From Streptomyces lincolnensis (GTDB lineage Bacteria > Actinomycetota > Actinomycetes > Streptomycetales > Streptomycetaceae), in the NCBI RefSeq assembly GCF_021173675.1, contig NZ_JAIHON010000003.1, positions 124,001 through 188,000 on the forward strand: DNA of 64,000 nucleotides, read 5' to 3'. Numbering within the stretch: position 1 is the stretch's first letter; each line of letters begins with the position of its first letter. Shown here piece by piece: positions 8,022-16,448 of the stretch. Under the pieces are notes generated by a model. That model was not told the DNA's origin and did not search any database. It was given only the letters and a program-made list of their open reading frames with translations. The translations under genes were made by a program, and so were the position numbers.

Positions 8022-9440
8022 ATGACCGCTGAGCACGTGCTGACGCCCACGGCGTACCGAGGGCGGTGGGTGGCGCTGACCGCCCTGCTGCTCGGTGAGG
8101 CGATGAACCTGTTGGACGCGACCGTGGTGCAGGTCGCCGCACCGAGGATCCACGCCGGTCTGGGCGGGTCGGTGTCCGACATCCCGTGGTTCACGACCGC
8201 CTACACGCTGCCGTTCGCGGTGCTGCTGATCACCGGTGGCCGGCTGGGTGACATCGCCGGGCGCAAGCGGTTGTTCGTGATCGGGGTGATCGGTTTCATG
8301 GTCGCGTCCGTCGCCTGCGCGGCGGCGCCCACGGTCGGCCTGCTGCTCGCCTTCCGGGTGGTGCAGGGAGCCGCGGCGGCCGTGATCGTCCCGCAGACCA
8401 TCGGCCTGATCAAGGCGATGTTCGCCGGCCCCGAGATGTCCAGGGCGCTGGGCACCATCGGCCCGGTGACGGGGCTCGCCGCCGTCTGCGGACCGGTGCT
8501 CGGCGGGGTGCTCACCCACGCCGACCTGTTCGGCTCCTCGTGGCGCGCCGCCTTCCTGGTGAACGTCCCCGTCTCGCTGGTCGTCCTCGCGCTCTCGCCC
8601 CGCCTGATGGAGAACCGCGCCCCCGAACGGCCCACCCTCGACGTGACCGGCACCGTGCTGGCCATGGCTGGTGTCGGTCTGGTCGTGTACCCGTTGGTCG
8701 GGGCCGGTCCGACCGCCGTGTCGGGGTGGCACTGGGCGGCCCTCGCGGCCGGTTCGTGCCTGATCGTGGTGTTCGCGGTGCATCAGCGGGCGGTCGCTGC
8801 TGGCGGGCGCAGCCCGCTGGTGGAGCCGAGTCTGTTCACCCACCGCGGCTTCCCGGCCGCCCTGGTGACCTCGATGTCCTTCTTCGCGGTCACCAACGGT
8901 GTGATGACCGTCGTCGTCCTGCAGCTCCAACTCGGCCTGGGCGCCGACGTGCTGACGGCCGGACTGACCCTCGCTCCGTGGTCGCTGGGCCTGGCCGTCG
9001 CCTCCTGGGTGGCCGGAGCTTGCCTGGTCACGCGCCACGGCCACCGCGTGATGACCCTCGGGCTGGCTGTGCTGCTGGTCGGCGCGCTGGGTGCCGTCGC
9101 CGTCTACCACGCGGCCGACCCGCACCGGTACCCGGCACCGCTGCTGCTCGCGCTCGGGGTCGTGGGACTCGGCGCGGGACTGTTCGCCCCGGCGTTCTTC
9201 ACCCTCGCGCTCCGGCCGCTGCGACCGCAGGAGATCGGCTCGGCCGCCGGCCTGCTGAACGCGGTCCAGCAACTGGGCGCCACACTCGGGGTGGCCGTCC
9301 TCGGCAGCGTCTACCTGAGGAGCGCCGGCGACGGCGGTGCCCCTGCCGCGCTGCACGCCGTCCAGGCCGCCGTCTGGGCCGGCGTGGCGCTGGTCGTGGC
9401 CGCCCTGGCCACCAGCCGGATGATGACCCGGACCCCGTAG
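8022..9440 (+). CDS. MFS exporter, DHA2 (14-TM) drug:H+ antiporter family
   Basis: This 472-residue polytopic protein has LLDATVVQVAAPRIHAGLG in TM1, the DHA motif WFTTAYTLPFAVLL, the loop motif GGRLGDIAGRKRLF, and antiporter motif C-like GPVLGGVL in TM5. This is the EmrB/QacA layout. It likely exports a hydrophobic drug or metabolite using the proton gradient. GGAGAGGAACCCC precedes the ATG. It converges on the Lrp/AsnC regulator (17 bp between stops); regulation by that neighbour is only a guess. Confidence 0.9.
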   Translation: MTAEHVLTPTAYRGRWVALTALLLGEAMNLLDATVVQVAAPRIHAGLGGSVSDIPWFTTAYTLPFAVLLITGGRLGDIAGRKRLFVIGVIGFMVASVACAAAPTVGLLLAFRVVQGAAAAVIVPQTIGLIKAMFAGPEMSRALGTIGPVTGLAAVCGPVLGGVLTHADLFGSSWRAAFLVNVPVSLVVLALSPRLMENRAPERPTLDVTGTVLAMAGVGLVVYPLVGAGPTAVSGWHWAALAAGSCLIVVFAVHQRAVAAGGRSPLVEPSLFTHRGFPAALVTSMSFFAVTNGVMTVVVLQLQLGLGADVLTAGLTLAPWSLGLAVASWVAGACLVTRHGHRVMTLGLAVLLVGALGAVAVYHAADPHRYPAPLLLALGVVGLGAGLFAPAFFTLALRPLRPQEIGSAAGLLNAVQQLGATLGVAVLGSVYLRSAGDGGAPAALHAVQAAVWAGVALVVAALATSRMMTRTP

Positions 9441-9456
9441 CGTCGGCCGCGGGCTG

Positions 9457-10476
9457 TCACAGCCGCGTGCGGGCCGGGGCGGGCGGCCGCCTGGCGCGGG
9501 CCGGATCCGTGACGACGGGGCTCGCGGCCTTGAGGTTGCGCAGGACCGGGCTGCTCTCCAGGCTGTGGACGGCGTCCAGCGAGCCCAGGCGCCGGGTCAG
9601 GTAGTGGTGCAGGTCGGCGGGGTCGCGGCACAGGGCCTGGGCCACCAGGTTGGTGGGCCCCGTGGTCGCGGCGACATAGGCCAGTTCGTCGTGACCCGCC
9701 AGCGTCGTCGCCACGCTCTCCAGCCGCGCCGGGGGCACCGACATCCACAGCAGCGCCCTGGTGTGGGCGCCGAAGTGCCCGGCGTCGACCTCGACGTCGT
9801 AGAAGACGGCGCCGCCGGCCCGCAGGTCCGCCAGCCGGCGGGCCACGGTGGCCGGGGACCAGCCGGTCGCCCGGGCCAGCTCCGCGTGGGTGGCGCGCCC
9901 GTCCTTCTGGAGGGCGAGCAGCAAGTCGGTGTCGCCGTCGGTGAGTCGGCGCGGCACGGGGACGTACGAGCTCTCGGCCTCCTGGTGTTCGCGCAGCAGG
10001 CGCTGCTGGTCCTCGTCCAGGGTGTCGGCGCTGCGACGCCAGTGCGTCGGTCCGCCGAGGTAGGTGTGCAGGACGCAGTGCGCGGACACGGCGGTGACGG
10101 CGCTGGTGCGTGGAATGTCGCGCAGGAGAAGGGAGTTGCCCGCGTCGGCCGCGGTCGGCGCGTGGACGATCGCGACGATCTCGGTGCCACCGGAGGCGAG
10201 TTTCACCCAGGAGGTGTCCTGCCGGCGCACGAGCGCGTGGGCCAGGTCCTGTGCGGAGCCCGCCGCCGCGGTGAGCCGCAGCAGCCACTGGGTCCGGCCC
10301 GCCCGATGGGGGTCCGGCAGTCCCACGACCCTCAGGGACGCCTCGCCGCGCAGCCGGCGGTAGCGGCGCGCGACGGTCTGCGGGGAGACGTCGAGGGCCG
10401 TGGCGATCCGGCTGAACGGGGCGCGGCCGTCGATGTGCAACGCGTGGATCAGGGCACGGTCGAGGTCATCCAGCAT
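9457..10476 (-). CDS. Lrp/AsnC-family transcriptional regulator with two HTH/ligand units
   Basis: The protein has 339 residues, twice the usual Lrp length. The first unit (1-150) starts MLDDLDRALIHALHIDGRAP with the AsnC winged helix ISPQTVARRYRRL-like region. A second HTH (ALQKDGRATHAELARATGWSPATVARRLADL) begins near residue 175 and is followed by another RAM-like ligand domain. Tandem AsnC proteins of this kind are common in Streptomyces. ATG 10476 is preferred over 10491 because the canonical helix begins at MLDDLDRA. It is divergent from the pectate lyase; a 13-bp palindrome at 10531 lies between them. Confidence 0.88.
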   Translation of the reverse strand: MLDDLDRALIHALHIDGRAPFSRIATALDVSPQTVARRYRRLRGEASLRVVGLPDPHRAGRTQWLLRLTAAAGSAQDLAHALVRRQDTSWVKLASGGTEIVAIVHAPTAADAGNSLLLRDIPRTSAVTAVSAHCVLHTYLGGPTHWRRSADTLDEDQQRLLREHQEAESSYVPVPRRLTDGDTDLLLALQKDGRATHAELARATGWSPATVARRLADLRAGGAVFYDVEVDAGHFGAHTRALLWMSVPPARLESVATTLAGHDELAYVAATTGPTNLVAQALCRDPADLHHYLTRRLGSLDAVHSLESSPVLRNLKAASPVVTDPARARRPPAPARTRL

Positions 10477-10530
10477 GCGCCCATCCTGCACTCCCGTGTC
10501 CGGCCATCGCTCAGTCGTTCAGTCACCTGA

Positions 10531-10543
10531 ACATGAATCATGT
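10531..10543. promoter_or_regulatory. odd-centred palindrome, candidate Lrp/AsnC operator
   Basis: ACATGAATCATGT is a perfect 6+1+6 dyad, 55 bp upstream of the regulator start and 10 bp upstream of the pectate lyase -35 hexamer. Lrp boxes are about 15 bp with an A/T centre, so autoregulation is plausible but unproven. Confidence 0.35.
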
Positions 10544-10552
10544 GCACGTCTA

Positions 10553-10581
10553 TTGACGCGTCCACGGCAACTACCTACCTT
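10553..10581 (+). promoter_or_regulatory. vegetative-type promoter of the pectate lyase gene
   Basis: TTGACG (10553-10558) and TACCTT (10576-10581) are separated by exactly 17 bp, a good HrdB-type promoter. Transcription would start near 10588, giving a ~210-base leader that contains no supported gene. Confidence 0.6.
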
Positions 10582-10584
10582 CCT

Positions 10585-10598
10585 GGGAAAGCGCTTCC
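10585..10598. promoter_or_regulatory. LacI-family-like operator at the pectate lyase transcription start
   Basis: GGGAAAGCGCTTCC matches the GAAAGCGCTTTC type half-sites bound by LacI-family sugar regulators, with one base missing from the right arm. It covers the predicted +1 and so would block transcription. The regulator gene is not in this window. Confidence 0.45.
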
Positions 10599-10800
10599 TG
10601 TCCGTCATGCGGGGTCCGGTCGTCCGGTGGCCGTTCATGTAGTTGAACCAGCCGCATCGTCGCGCGAGGGAGCCCCCAGAGCAAGGGGCCGGCTGCCCGC
10701 ACGTGCTCCACCGCACCGGACCACCCCCTTCAGGGCCCACGGACGGCCTGCCGACCGGCAGGCCGACAGCGAGCAACCGAAGACCGAATGGGGAAGCGAG

Positions 10801-11904
10801 ATGAGGCGATCAGTCGCACTGCGGCTCTGCGCGGCACTGGCCATGACGGGCCTGGCGACGGGGACCGGTGCCGTGCTGCCGATACCCGAGGCGTCGGCCG
10901 CGACCGGTGGTGTCACCGGGTACGCGACCCAGAACGGCGGGACCACCGGCGGTGCGGGCGGGCAGACGGTGAAGGCCACCACGGGCACCGCGATCCACGC
11001 CGCCCTGTGCGGCCGGGCCAGCGCCAGTACCCCGATCACCATCCAGGTCGAGGGAACCATCAACCACGGCAACACCACCAAGGTGTCGGGCAGCAGCTGC
11101 AACACCGCCGCCGGCGTGATCGAACTGAAGGCGATCAGCAATGTCACGATCGTCGGCGTCGGCAGCGGCGCCGTGTTCGACCAGTTGGGCATCCACCTGC
11201 GCGAGGCCCGCAACATCATCATCCAGAACGTGACCGTCCGGAACGTCAAGAAGTCGGGTTCCCCCACGTCCAACGGCGGTGACGCCATCGGCATGGAGCG
11301 CAACGTCCGCAACGTCTGGGTCGACCACGTCAACCTGGAGGCCTCGGGCGGGGAGTCGGAGGGCTACGACGGACTCTTCGACATGAAGGACAACACCCAG
11401 TACGTGACCCTGTCCTACAGCGTGCTGCGCAACTCCGGCCGCGGCGGCCTCGTCGGCTCCAGCGAGAGCGACCTCTCGAACGGCTTCATCACCTACCACC
11501 ACAACCGGTACGAGAACATCGACTCCCGCGCCCCCCTGCTGCGGGGCGGCACCGCCCACATGTACAACAACCACTACCTGCGCCTGAACGAGTCCGGCAT
11601 CAACTCCCGCGCCGGCGCTCGGGCCAAGGTGGACAACAACTACTTCGAGGACTCCAAGGACGTCCTGGGCACCTTCTACACCGACGCGGCCGGGTACTGG
11701 CAGGTCGGCGGGAACACCTTCGACAACGTGACCTGGTCCAGCCCCGGCAGCGAGAACCACCCGGCCGGCCCCAATCCACAGTCCAACACCACGATCACCA
11801 TCCCCTACTCCCACAGCCTCGACGCGGCCGGATGCGTGCCGGGCATCGTGAGCCGGACGGCCGGCGCCAACAAGGGGCTCCAGGTGTCGGACGGCACGTG
11901 CTAG
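10801..11904 (+). CDS. secreted pectate lyase, polysaccharide lyase family 1
   Basis: The 367-residue preprotein has a signal peptide (MRRSVALRLCAALAMTGLA to an AxA-type site near ASAA, about residue 33). The mature part is a right-handed beta-helix with PL1 markers: DAIGMERNVRNVWVDHVNL carries the vWiDH pattern, GYDGLFDMKDNTQYVTLSY holds calcium ligands, and HHNRYENIDSRAPLLRGG contains the catalytic arginine region. It cleaves polygalacturonate outside the cell by beta-elimination. ATG 10801 follows GGGGAAGCGAG. The frame stays open far upstream, but that part is leader. No carbohydrate-binding module is attached. Confidence 0.93.
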   Translation: MRRSVALRLCAALAMTGLATGTGAVLPIPEASAATGGVTGYATQNGGTTGGAGGQTVKATTGTAIHAALCGRASASTPITIQVEGTINHGNTTKVSGSSCNTAAGVIELKAISNVTIVGVGSGAVFDQLGIHLREARNIIIQNVTVRNVKKSGSPTSNGGDAIGMERNVRNVWVDHVNLEASGGESEGYDGLFDMKDNTQYVTLSYSVLRNSGRGGLVGSSESDLSNGFITYHHNRYENIDSRAPLLRGGTAHMYNNHYLRLNESGINSRAGARAKVDNNYFEDSKDVLGTFYTDAAGYWQVGGNTFDNVTWSSPGSENHPAGPNPQSNTTITIPYSHSLDAAGCVPGIVSRTAGANKGLQVSDGTC

Positions 11905-11991
11905 GTGTGTTGATCACCAACGCCGTCGACGCCGTCCGGGTCGGGAAAACGGTCCGACGGCTGTGAGCCCGTCCTGACACAGTGGCGCGCC

Positions 11992-12278
11992 GCGACCCGT
12001 ATCGAACCCGTGACCGCCGCGGACCTGCGACTCATGCAGACCCTGGCGCAGCGCGTCACGAGGTGATCGACTGGTACGACGGTGCGGCGGCCGGTCTCGA
12101 CCGTACGGTGATTCCGTGCGCCGGCGACGAGTTCGCCCTGGAGCGGTGGTCGGCGCACGCGACGGTCGCCTGCCTGGGCGGTCCGGGTCATCCCGGTGCC
12201 CGCGGGCTGTACTACGGCGTAGGGTTCCGGAGGCTCTCGCGGGACGCGCCGCTCATCAGGACCGCGACCGCGGGCTGA
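11992..12278 (+). pseudogene. GNAT acetyltransferase remnant with two internal deletions and a frameshift
   Basis: Three blocks of a Streptomyces-type GNAT protein can be read. Frame 1 gives ATRIEPVTAADLRLMQTLA then QRVTR and stops at 12065. The other frame continues with HEVIDWYDGAAAGLDRTV and DEFALERWSAH, then jumps to TVACLGGPGHPGARGLYYG and VGFRRLSRDAPLIRTA, the usual C-terminal acetyl-CoA region. The central GNAT core is missing and a frame change lies near 12055-12064. No intact 250-300 residue protein can be made. Family assignment rests on my memory of the family's N- and C-terminal blocks. Confidence 0.65.
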
Positions 12279-12339
12279 GAACCGGCCGTTCGGGTAGGTG
12301 ACCCGGCAGCACACCCTGGTCGCGGCGGATGGGGAGAAC

Positions 12340-13311
12340 ATGCGAGTCGTCGTCATCGGCGGAAGCGGGCACATCGGCACCTTCCTCGTGCCCCGGCTGG
12401 TGCGGGCCGGCCACGAGGTGACCACCATCAGCCGGGGCCGCCGGACCGCCTACGCCGATGCCCCCGAATGGCAGCAGGTACGGCAGGTCGTCGCCGACCG
12501 GGAGCGGGAGGACGGCGAGGGCACCTTCGGCGACCGGGTGGCCGGGCTGCGCCCGGACGTGGTGGTCGACCTGGTGTGCTTCACCCCGGAGTCGGCCACC
12601 GCACTGGTCGGGCGGCTGCGCGGCGAGGTCGGACATCTGCTGCACTGCGGCAGCGTGTGGCGCCACGGCCCCAGCCACAAGCTGCCGATCTCCGAGGGTT
12701 CGGGCACGGCTCCCGTCGGCGAGTACGGCGTTCAGAAGGACCGGATCGCGCGGATGCTGAAGGAGGAGACCGCCTCCGGGGGCCTGGTGACCACCTCCCT
12801 GCACCCCGGGCACATCGTCGGTCCCGGCTGGCACCCGATCGGTCCGCTGGGAAACCTCGACCCCGCCGTCTGGACCACGCTGTCCGCCGGAGAGCCGCTC
12901 CGAATCCCCGGCGGCGGTGTCGAGCTGATGCACCATGTGCACGCCGACGACGTGGCCCAGGTTTTCGAACAGGCGGTCCGGCACCGGGACGCGGCGGCGG
13001 GGGAGGACTTCAACGTCGTCGCTCCCACGGCGCTGAACGTCCGCGGCTACGCCCACATCGCGGCCGGCTGGTTCGGACGGACCGCCTCACTGGAACCGGT
13101 GACCTGGGACCGGTTCCGCCGGACCACGAGCGCGGAGTACGCCGAGCAGAGCTGGGAGCACCTCCACCGCAGCCAGTGCTTCACCATCGAGAAGGCCAGG
13201 GCGCTCATCGGCTACGCGCCGCGCTACGAACCCGAGGACGCCGTACTCGAATCAGTCCGCCGGCTGATCGACCTCGACGAGCTGAAGGTGGCCGGCCCGC
13301 TGGTCGTGTGA
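12340..13311 (+). CDS. NAD(P)-dependent epimerase/dehydratase (extended SDR)
   Basis: This 323-residue protein begins MRVVVIGGSGHIGTFLVPRL, a GxxGxxG Rossmann motif with a short spacing typical of atypical SDRs. VVDLVCFTPESA and GEYGVQKDRIARML give the YxxxK pair. HPGHIVGPGWHPI and MHHVHADDVAQVF are further NAD-epimerase signatures. ATG 12340 follows GGGGAG; a GTG at 12298 in frame lacks a site. The substrate is unknown. It converges on the VOC gene. Confidence 0.85.
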   Translation: MRVVVIGGSGHIGTFLVPRLVRAGHEVTTISRGRRTAYADAPEWQQVRQVVADREREDGEGTFGDRVAGLRPDVVVDLVCFTPESATALVGRLRGEVGHLLHCGSVWRHGPSHKLPISEGSGTAPVGEYGVQKDRIARMLKEETASGGLVTTSLHPGHIVGPGWHPIGPLGNLDPAVWTTLSAGEPLRIPGGGVELMHHVHADDVAQVFEQAVRHRDAAAGEDFNVVAPTALNVRGYAHIAAGWFGRTASLEPVTWDRFRRTTSAEYAEQSWEHLHRSQCFTIEKARALIGYAPRYEPEDAVLESVRRLIDLDELKVAGPLVV

Positions 13312-13324
13312 TCGGAGCGGTGCG

Positions 13325-13723
13325 TCAGGACGCGGGCGGTGGGAGGGGCCGGAGCCGGGTGCGCAGGAGGCAGAACTCGTTGCCCTCCGGGTCGGCCAGG
13401 ACGTGCCAGCTCTCGGTGCCGGTCTGGCCGACGTCGGCGGGCCTGGCCCCCAGAGCGAGCAGCCGCTCCAACTCGGCGTCCTGGTCGCGGTCGGTGGCGT
13501 TGACGTCGATGTGCAGGGGGAGCTTGGCCCTGCGCGGGTCGCCGCCGGGGCTGAGGACGAGGGTAGGCTGCGGGCCACCGAAGCCGACGTCGGGCGGCCC
13601 GATCTCGATGCTTCCGTCGTCCTCCCGGCCGAGTTCGACGTAGCCGAGGGCCTCGCTCCAGAACGCGGCGAGCCGGTCGGGGTCGACGCAGTCGAGGACC
13701 AGCTCACTGATGCGGCATGCCAT
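13325..13723 (-). CDS. VOC/glyoxalase-superfamily protein
   Basis: This 132-residue protein has the Glyoxalase_6 pattern: ISELVLDCVDPDRLAAFWSEALGY at the N-terminus, and SWHVLADPEGNEFCLLR at the C-terminus. The HVLADPEGNEFC block supplies the usual metal-site glutamate. The family is broad (isomerases, dioxygenases, antibiotic-binding proteins), so no substrate is proposed. It is a single-gene unit, 13 bp from the convergent epimerase gene. Confidence 0.88.
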   Translation of the reverse strand: MACRISELVLDCVDPDRLAAFWSEALGYVELGREDDGSIEIGPPDVGFGGPQPTLVLSPGGDPRRAKLPLHIDVNATDRDQDAELERLLALGARPADVGQTGTESWHVLADPEGNEFCLLRTRLRPLPPPAS

Positions 13724-13794
13724 GTCACGAGTGTACGGAGACGGCCCCGGAGCACCGGATCCGTGCGCTCACGGCGCCTCGGCCTCTCGGCCTC

Positions 13795-13930
13795 TTAGGC
13801 GGTGAACCTCTTCGCGAGATCCCGGAGCCGTGCCACGGCGGAGGTCATCGCGTAGGGCACCCGGTGTCCGCAACCGGTGGTGACGACGCTCGGCGCGTCG
13901 GGCGCCCGTTCCCGGACAAGGGTGGTGCGG
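13795..13930 (-). other. possible decayed coding remnant in a 340-bp gap
   Basis: The 13724-14063 gap has no complete gene. On the minus strand a frame ending at TTA/TAA 13795-13797 reads PSVVTTGCGHRVPYAMTSAV then ARLRDLAKRFTA, with about 86% G/C third positions, but no start or recognisable family. It may be the 3' end of a lost gene or chance. Confidence 0.2.
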
Positions 13931-14063
13931 TGCCGCGGACGAGGGGACGCGCTCGCGGGTCGGGTGCGTCAAGGACGCATCAAGTGGCTGGTCACAGGCG
14001 ATACTTGACGAGCGGGGCCGCAGCGGTCCCACGACACGCAGACATGAGGGAGGCGACGTCCGG

Positions 14064-14591
14064 GTGAGCAGTTCCGACAAGGGGATCAGCAAGGTCGAGG
14101 TGAGGCTCAAGTGGGATCCGAGCCCTCTGGGAGAGCCGCCTCGTCACCTCGACATCATCGCCGCGACCTACACCGCGGACGATCCCCACGGGCCGCCCGT
14201 GTACGTCGTCCACTACGACAGCCGGTCACCGGACGGCACCATCAACATGACCCGGCACAGCCAGACCGGGCAGGGTTTCCGCTTCGTGGAGGTGATGGTG
14301 CTGGAACTCGACCGGCTGGCCTCCAGCTTCGGTCGGGTCGTGGTCGGCGTGGTCTTTCACCAGAGGGGTGGGCAGCGGACCTTCGGTGACCTGACGAACG
14401 CCGGCGTGGCGGTCGTCGAGAAATACACGGAACTCCTGGTGGACGACTTCGCTCAGGTCGCCGACTCCACCGCCACCACCGTCGCGGAGTTCGTCCGGAA
14501 CGGCGTCGGCGGCTGGGAGTTCCACGAGATGGTCCGCGGCTTCGACAGCGACGCGGTGGCCTTCGCCCAGGAGATGGGCGCGATCCGGTAG
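14064..14591 (+). CDS. TerD-family protein
   Basis: This 175-residue protein starts at GTG 14064. It carries KVEVRLKWDPSPLG near the start, LDIIAATYTADDPHGPPVYVV, the DGTINMTRHSQTGQG loop and a C-terminal VAEFVRNGVGGWEFHEMVRG, matching the stress-response/tellurium-resistance TerD fold, which binds calcium in an acidic loop. The family is abundant in Streptomyces and linked to stress and differentiation; a specific role is unknown. No other ter genes flank it. It converges on the CoxG gene. Confidence 0.8.
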   Translation: MSSSDKGISKVEVRLKWDPSPLGEPPRHLDIIAATYTADDPHGPPVYVVHYDSRSPDGTINMTRHSQTGQGFRFVEVMVLELDRLASSFGRVVVGVVFHQRGGQRTFGDLTNAGVAVVEKYTELLVDDFAQVADSTATTVAEFVRNGVGGWEFHEMVRGFDSDAVAFAQEMGAIR

Positions 14592-14644
14592 CCGCACCTC
14601 CAGGGGCCGGGGCGGGTGGGGTTCGGCGGCGCGGAACGGCTTCG

Positions 14645-15268
14645 CTACGGGCGCCGCCGTCGACGGCGGCGTATCCGCGAGGCCGTCAGGACCACGACGG
14701 CCAGCGCGGCCACCGCCGCCGCGGCCCGCTTGGCGACCGGCACCCCGGCGGTGCGGAGGAGGTCCAGCGGCTCGTCCGGAGGCCCCGGCTCCCTCTGCCC
14801 CTCCTGCCCCTCCACCGTCCCCTCCGCCTCGCCCAGTCGCTCCGCCAGGCACTCGGCGAACCGGCCCACGATCCGGTCGCCGACCTCCGCCAGCACACCG
14901 CGGCCGAACTGGGCGGGCCGCCCGGTCACGGTGAGGTCGGTTCGGACCGACACCGCCGTGGCGTCACCCTGACTCGTCAGCGTGCCGGTCACGGTGGCCC
15001 GGGCGGTGCCCTGGCCGCGGGTCTCCCGGCCGCTCGCGATCAGCACCATGCGGTGCGCGGCCCCGTCCTGCTCCTCGAAGACGGCGGTGCCCTTGTAGGT
15101 GACGGTGATCGGACCCACCTTGACCTTCACCGAGCCGGTCACGGTCTTGCCGTCGTAGTCCTCGACCACCGCCCCGGGCAGGCACGGCGCGACGCGTTCG
15201 ATGTCGACCAGCGTCCGCCAGGCCTCGTCGACCGGCACGGGGACGGTGAACTCGTGGTGCAGTTCCAT
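14645..15268 (-). CDS. CoxG-like SRPBCC protein with C-terminal membrane anchor
   Basis: Residues 1-145 form the CO-dehydrogenase subunit G type SRPBCC/START fold (LHHEFTVPVPVDEAWRTLVD, CLPGAVVEDYDG, GPITVTYKGTA). A linker rich in Glu/Pro follows, then a hydrophobic helix AAAAVAALAVVVLTA ending in a run of arginines, which would tether the protein to the membrane with an inside basic tail. CoxG is needed to recruit CO dehydrogenase to the membrane in Oligotropha, so an electron-transfer docking role for the operon enzyme is reasonable. It is the last gene of the operon, 64 bp after CoxI. Confidence 0.85.
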   Translation of the reverse strand: MELHHEFTVPVPVDEAWRTLVDIERVAPCLPGAVVEDYDGKTVTGSVKVKVGPITVTYKGTAVFEEQDGAAHRMVLIASGRETRGQGTARATVTGTLTSQGDATAVSVRTDLTVTGRPAQFGRGVLAEVGDRIVGRFAECLAERLGEAEGTVEGQEGQREPGPPDEPLDLLRTAGVPVAKRAAAAVAALAVVVLTASRIRRRRRRRP

Positions 15269-15332
15269 GACTTCCTCCAGACGGGCTCGACGAAGGCCGG
15301 CTGCGGGGCGGCGGCCCTCAGAACCACGGGTC

Positions 15333-16448
15333 TCAGGACGACGGGCTTCGGGAAGGCGGGTGGATGGCCCCGGCCGTCGCGGTCAGCGGGGCGCCGCTGC
15401 CGCCCCACCGCAGCGCGACGATCTCCGCGGCGACGGACACGGCGACCTCCTCGGGCGTACGGGCACCCAGGTCGAGCCCGACGGGGGAGCGCAGCCGGGA
15501 CAGCTCGGCCTCGGTGAGCCCGGCCTCGGCCAGCCGCTTCATCCGGTCGTCGTGGGTACGGCGGCTGCCCATCGCCCCGATGTACGCGGCCGGCCGGCGC
15601 AGCGCCTCCTCCAGAAGCGGGACGTCGAACTTCGGGTCGTGGGTGAGGACGCAGATCACCGTGCGCTCGTCGGTCTGCGTCCCCCGGAGATGGCGGTGCG
15701 GCCAGTCCACGACCACCTCGACGCCGTCGGGGAACCGCTTCGGCGTGGCGAAGACCGGGCGGGCGTCGCACACGGTGACCCGGTAGCCGAGGAAGTCCCC
15801 GAGGCGGGCGACCGCGGCCGCGTAGTCGATGGCGCCGAAGACCAGCATGCGCGGCGGTGGCGCGAAGGAGTGCAGGAACACGGAGACGGAGTCCTCCCGG
15901 CGCTCGCCGCGCGGCCCGTAGTGCCTCAACCCCGTCGCACCCAGGGCGAGTTCACCGCGCGCGTCGGCACTGACGGCCGCGTCCAGACCGCTCGTGCCGA
16001 GGGTGCCGGCGACCCGGTCCGGCCACACCGCGAGGGTGGCACCGCGCGGCGCGGGGCCGTCGGTCACGGTGGCGACGGTGGCCGGGCGTCCGGCCGCGAC
16101 CGTCCCGGCCACCTCGCCGAAGGAGGGATCGAGGGCCGCCGTCACGGGACGTACCAGCACGGTGATCTCGCCGCCGCAGGTCAGCCCCACCGCGAAGGCG
16201 TCCTCGTCGCTGTACCCGAAGGTCGCGAGCCGCGCCTCGCCGCTCGCCACCACCTCCTGAGCGAGCTCGAACACCGCCGCCTCGACGCAGCCGCCGGACA
16301 CACTGCCCACGACCTCGTCGTCCGGGCCCACGGCCATGGCGGCACCGGGATCGCGCGGAGCGCTGCGGCTGCGCGCGACGACCGTGGCCAGACCGAAGGG
16401 CGCACCCGCCGCGTACCAGTCGCCGAGCACCGGGAGAATCTCACGCAT
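15333..16448 (-). CDS. XdhC/CoxI-family molybdenum-cofactor maturation factor
   Basis: This 371-residue protein has the XdhC N-terminal block (APFGLATVVARSRSAPRDPG, VVGSVSGGCVEAAVFE) and a C-terminal Rossmann domain (MLVFGAIDYAAAVARLG, AYIGAMGSRRTHDDRMKRL, RSPVGLDLGARTPEEVAVS). XdhC proteins bind molybdenum cofactor, help add the equatorial sulfur and insert it into xanthine-dehydrogenase-type enzymes. The ATG at 16448 overlaps the end of the VWA gene by 8 bases. It supports the view that the operon enzyme needs a sulfurated Mo cofactor. Confidence 0.9.
   Translation of the reverse strand: MREILPVLGDWYAAGAPFGLATVVARSRSAPRDPGAAMAVGPDDEVVGSVSGGCVEAAVFELAQEVVASGEARLATFGYSDEDAFAVGLTCGGEITVLVRPVTAALDPSFGEVAGTVAAGRPATVATVTDGPAPRGATLAVWPDRVAGTLGTSGLDAAVSADARGELALGATGLRHYGPRGERREDSVSVFLHSFAPPPRMLVFGAIDYAAAVARLGDFLGYRVTVCDARPVFATPKRFPDGVEVVVDWPHRHLRGTQTDERTVICVLTHDPKFDVPLLEEALRRPAAYIGAMGSRRTHDDRMKRLAEAGLTEAELSRLRSPVGLDLGARTPEEVAVSVAAEIVALRWGGSGAPLTATAGAIHPPSRSPSS

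Noticed and set aside
7749..9356. 535-residue minus-strand ORF
   Set aside because: Low-complexity His/Gln/Gly/Arg composition and full overlap with the clear MFS gene mark it as a shadow.
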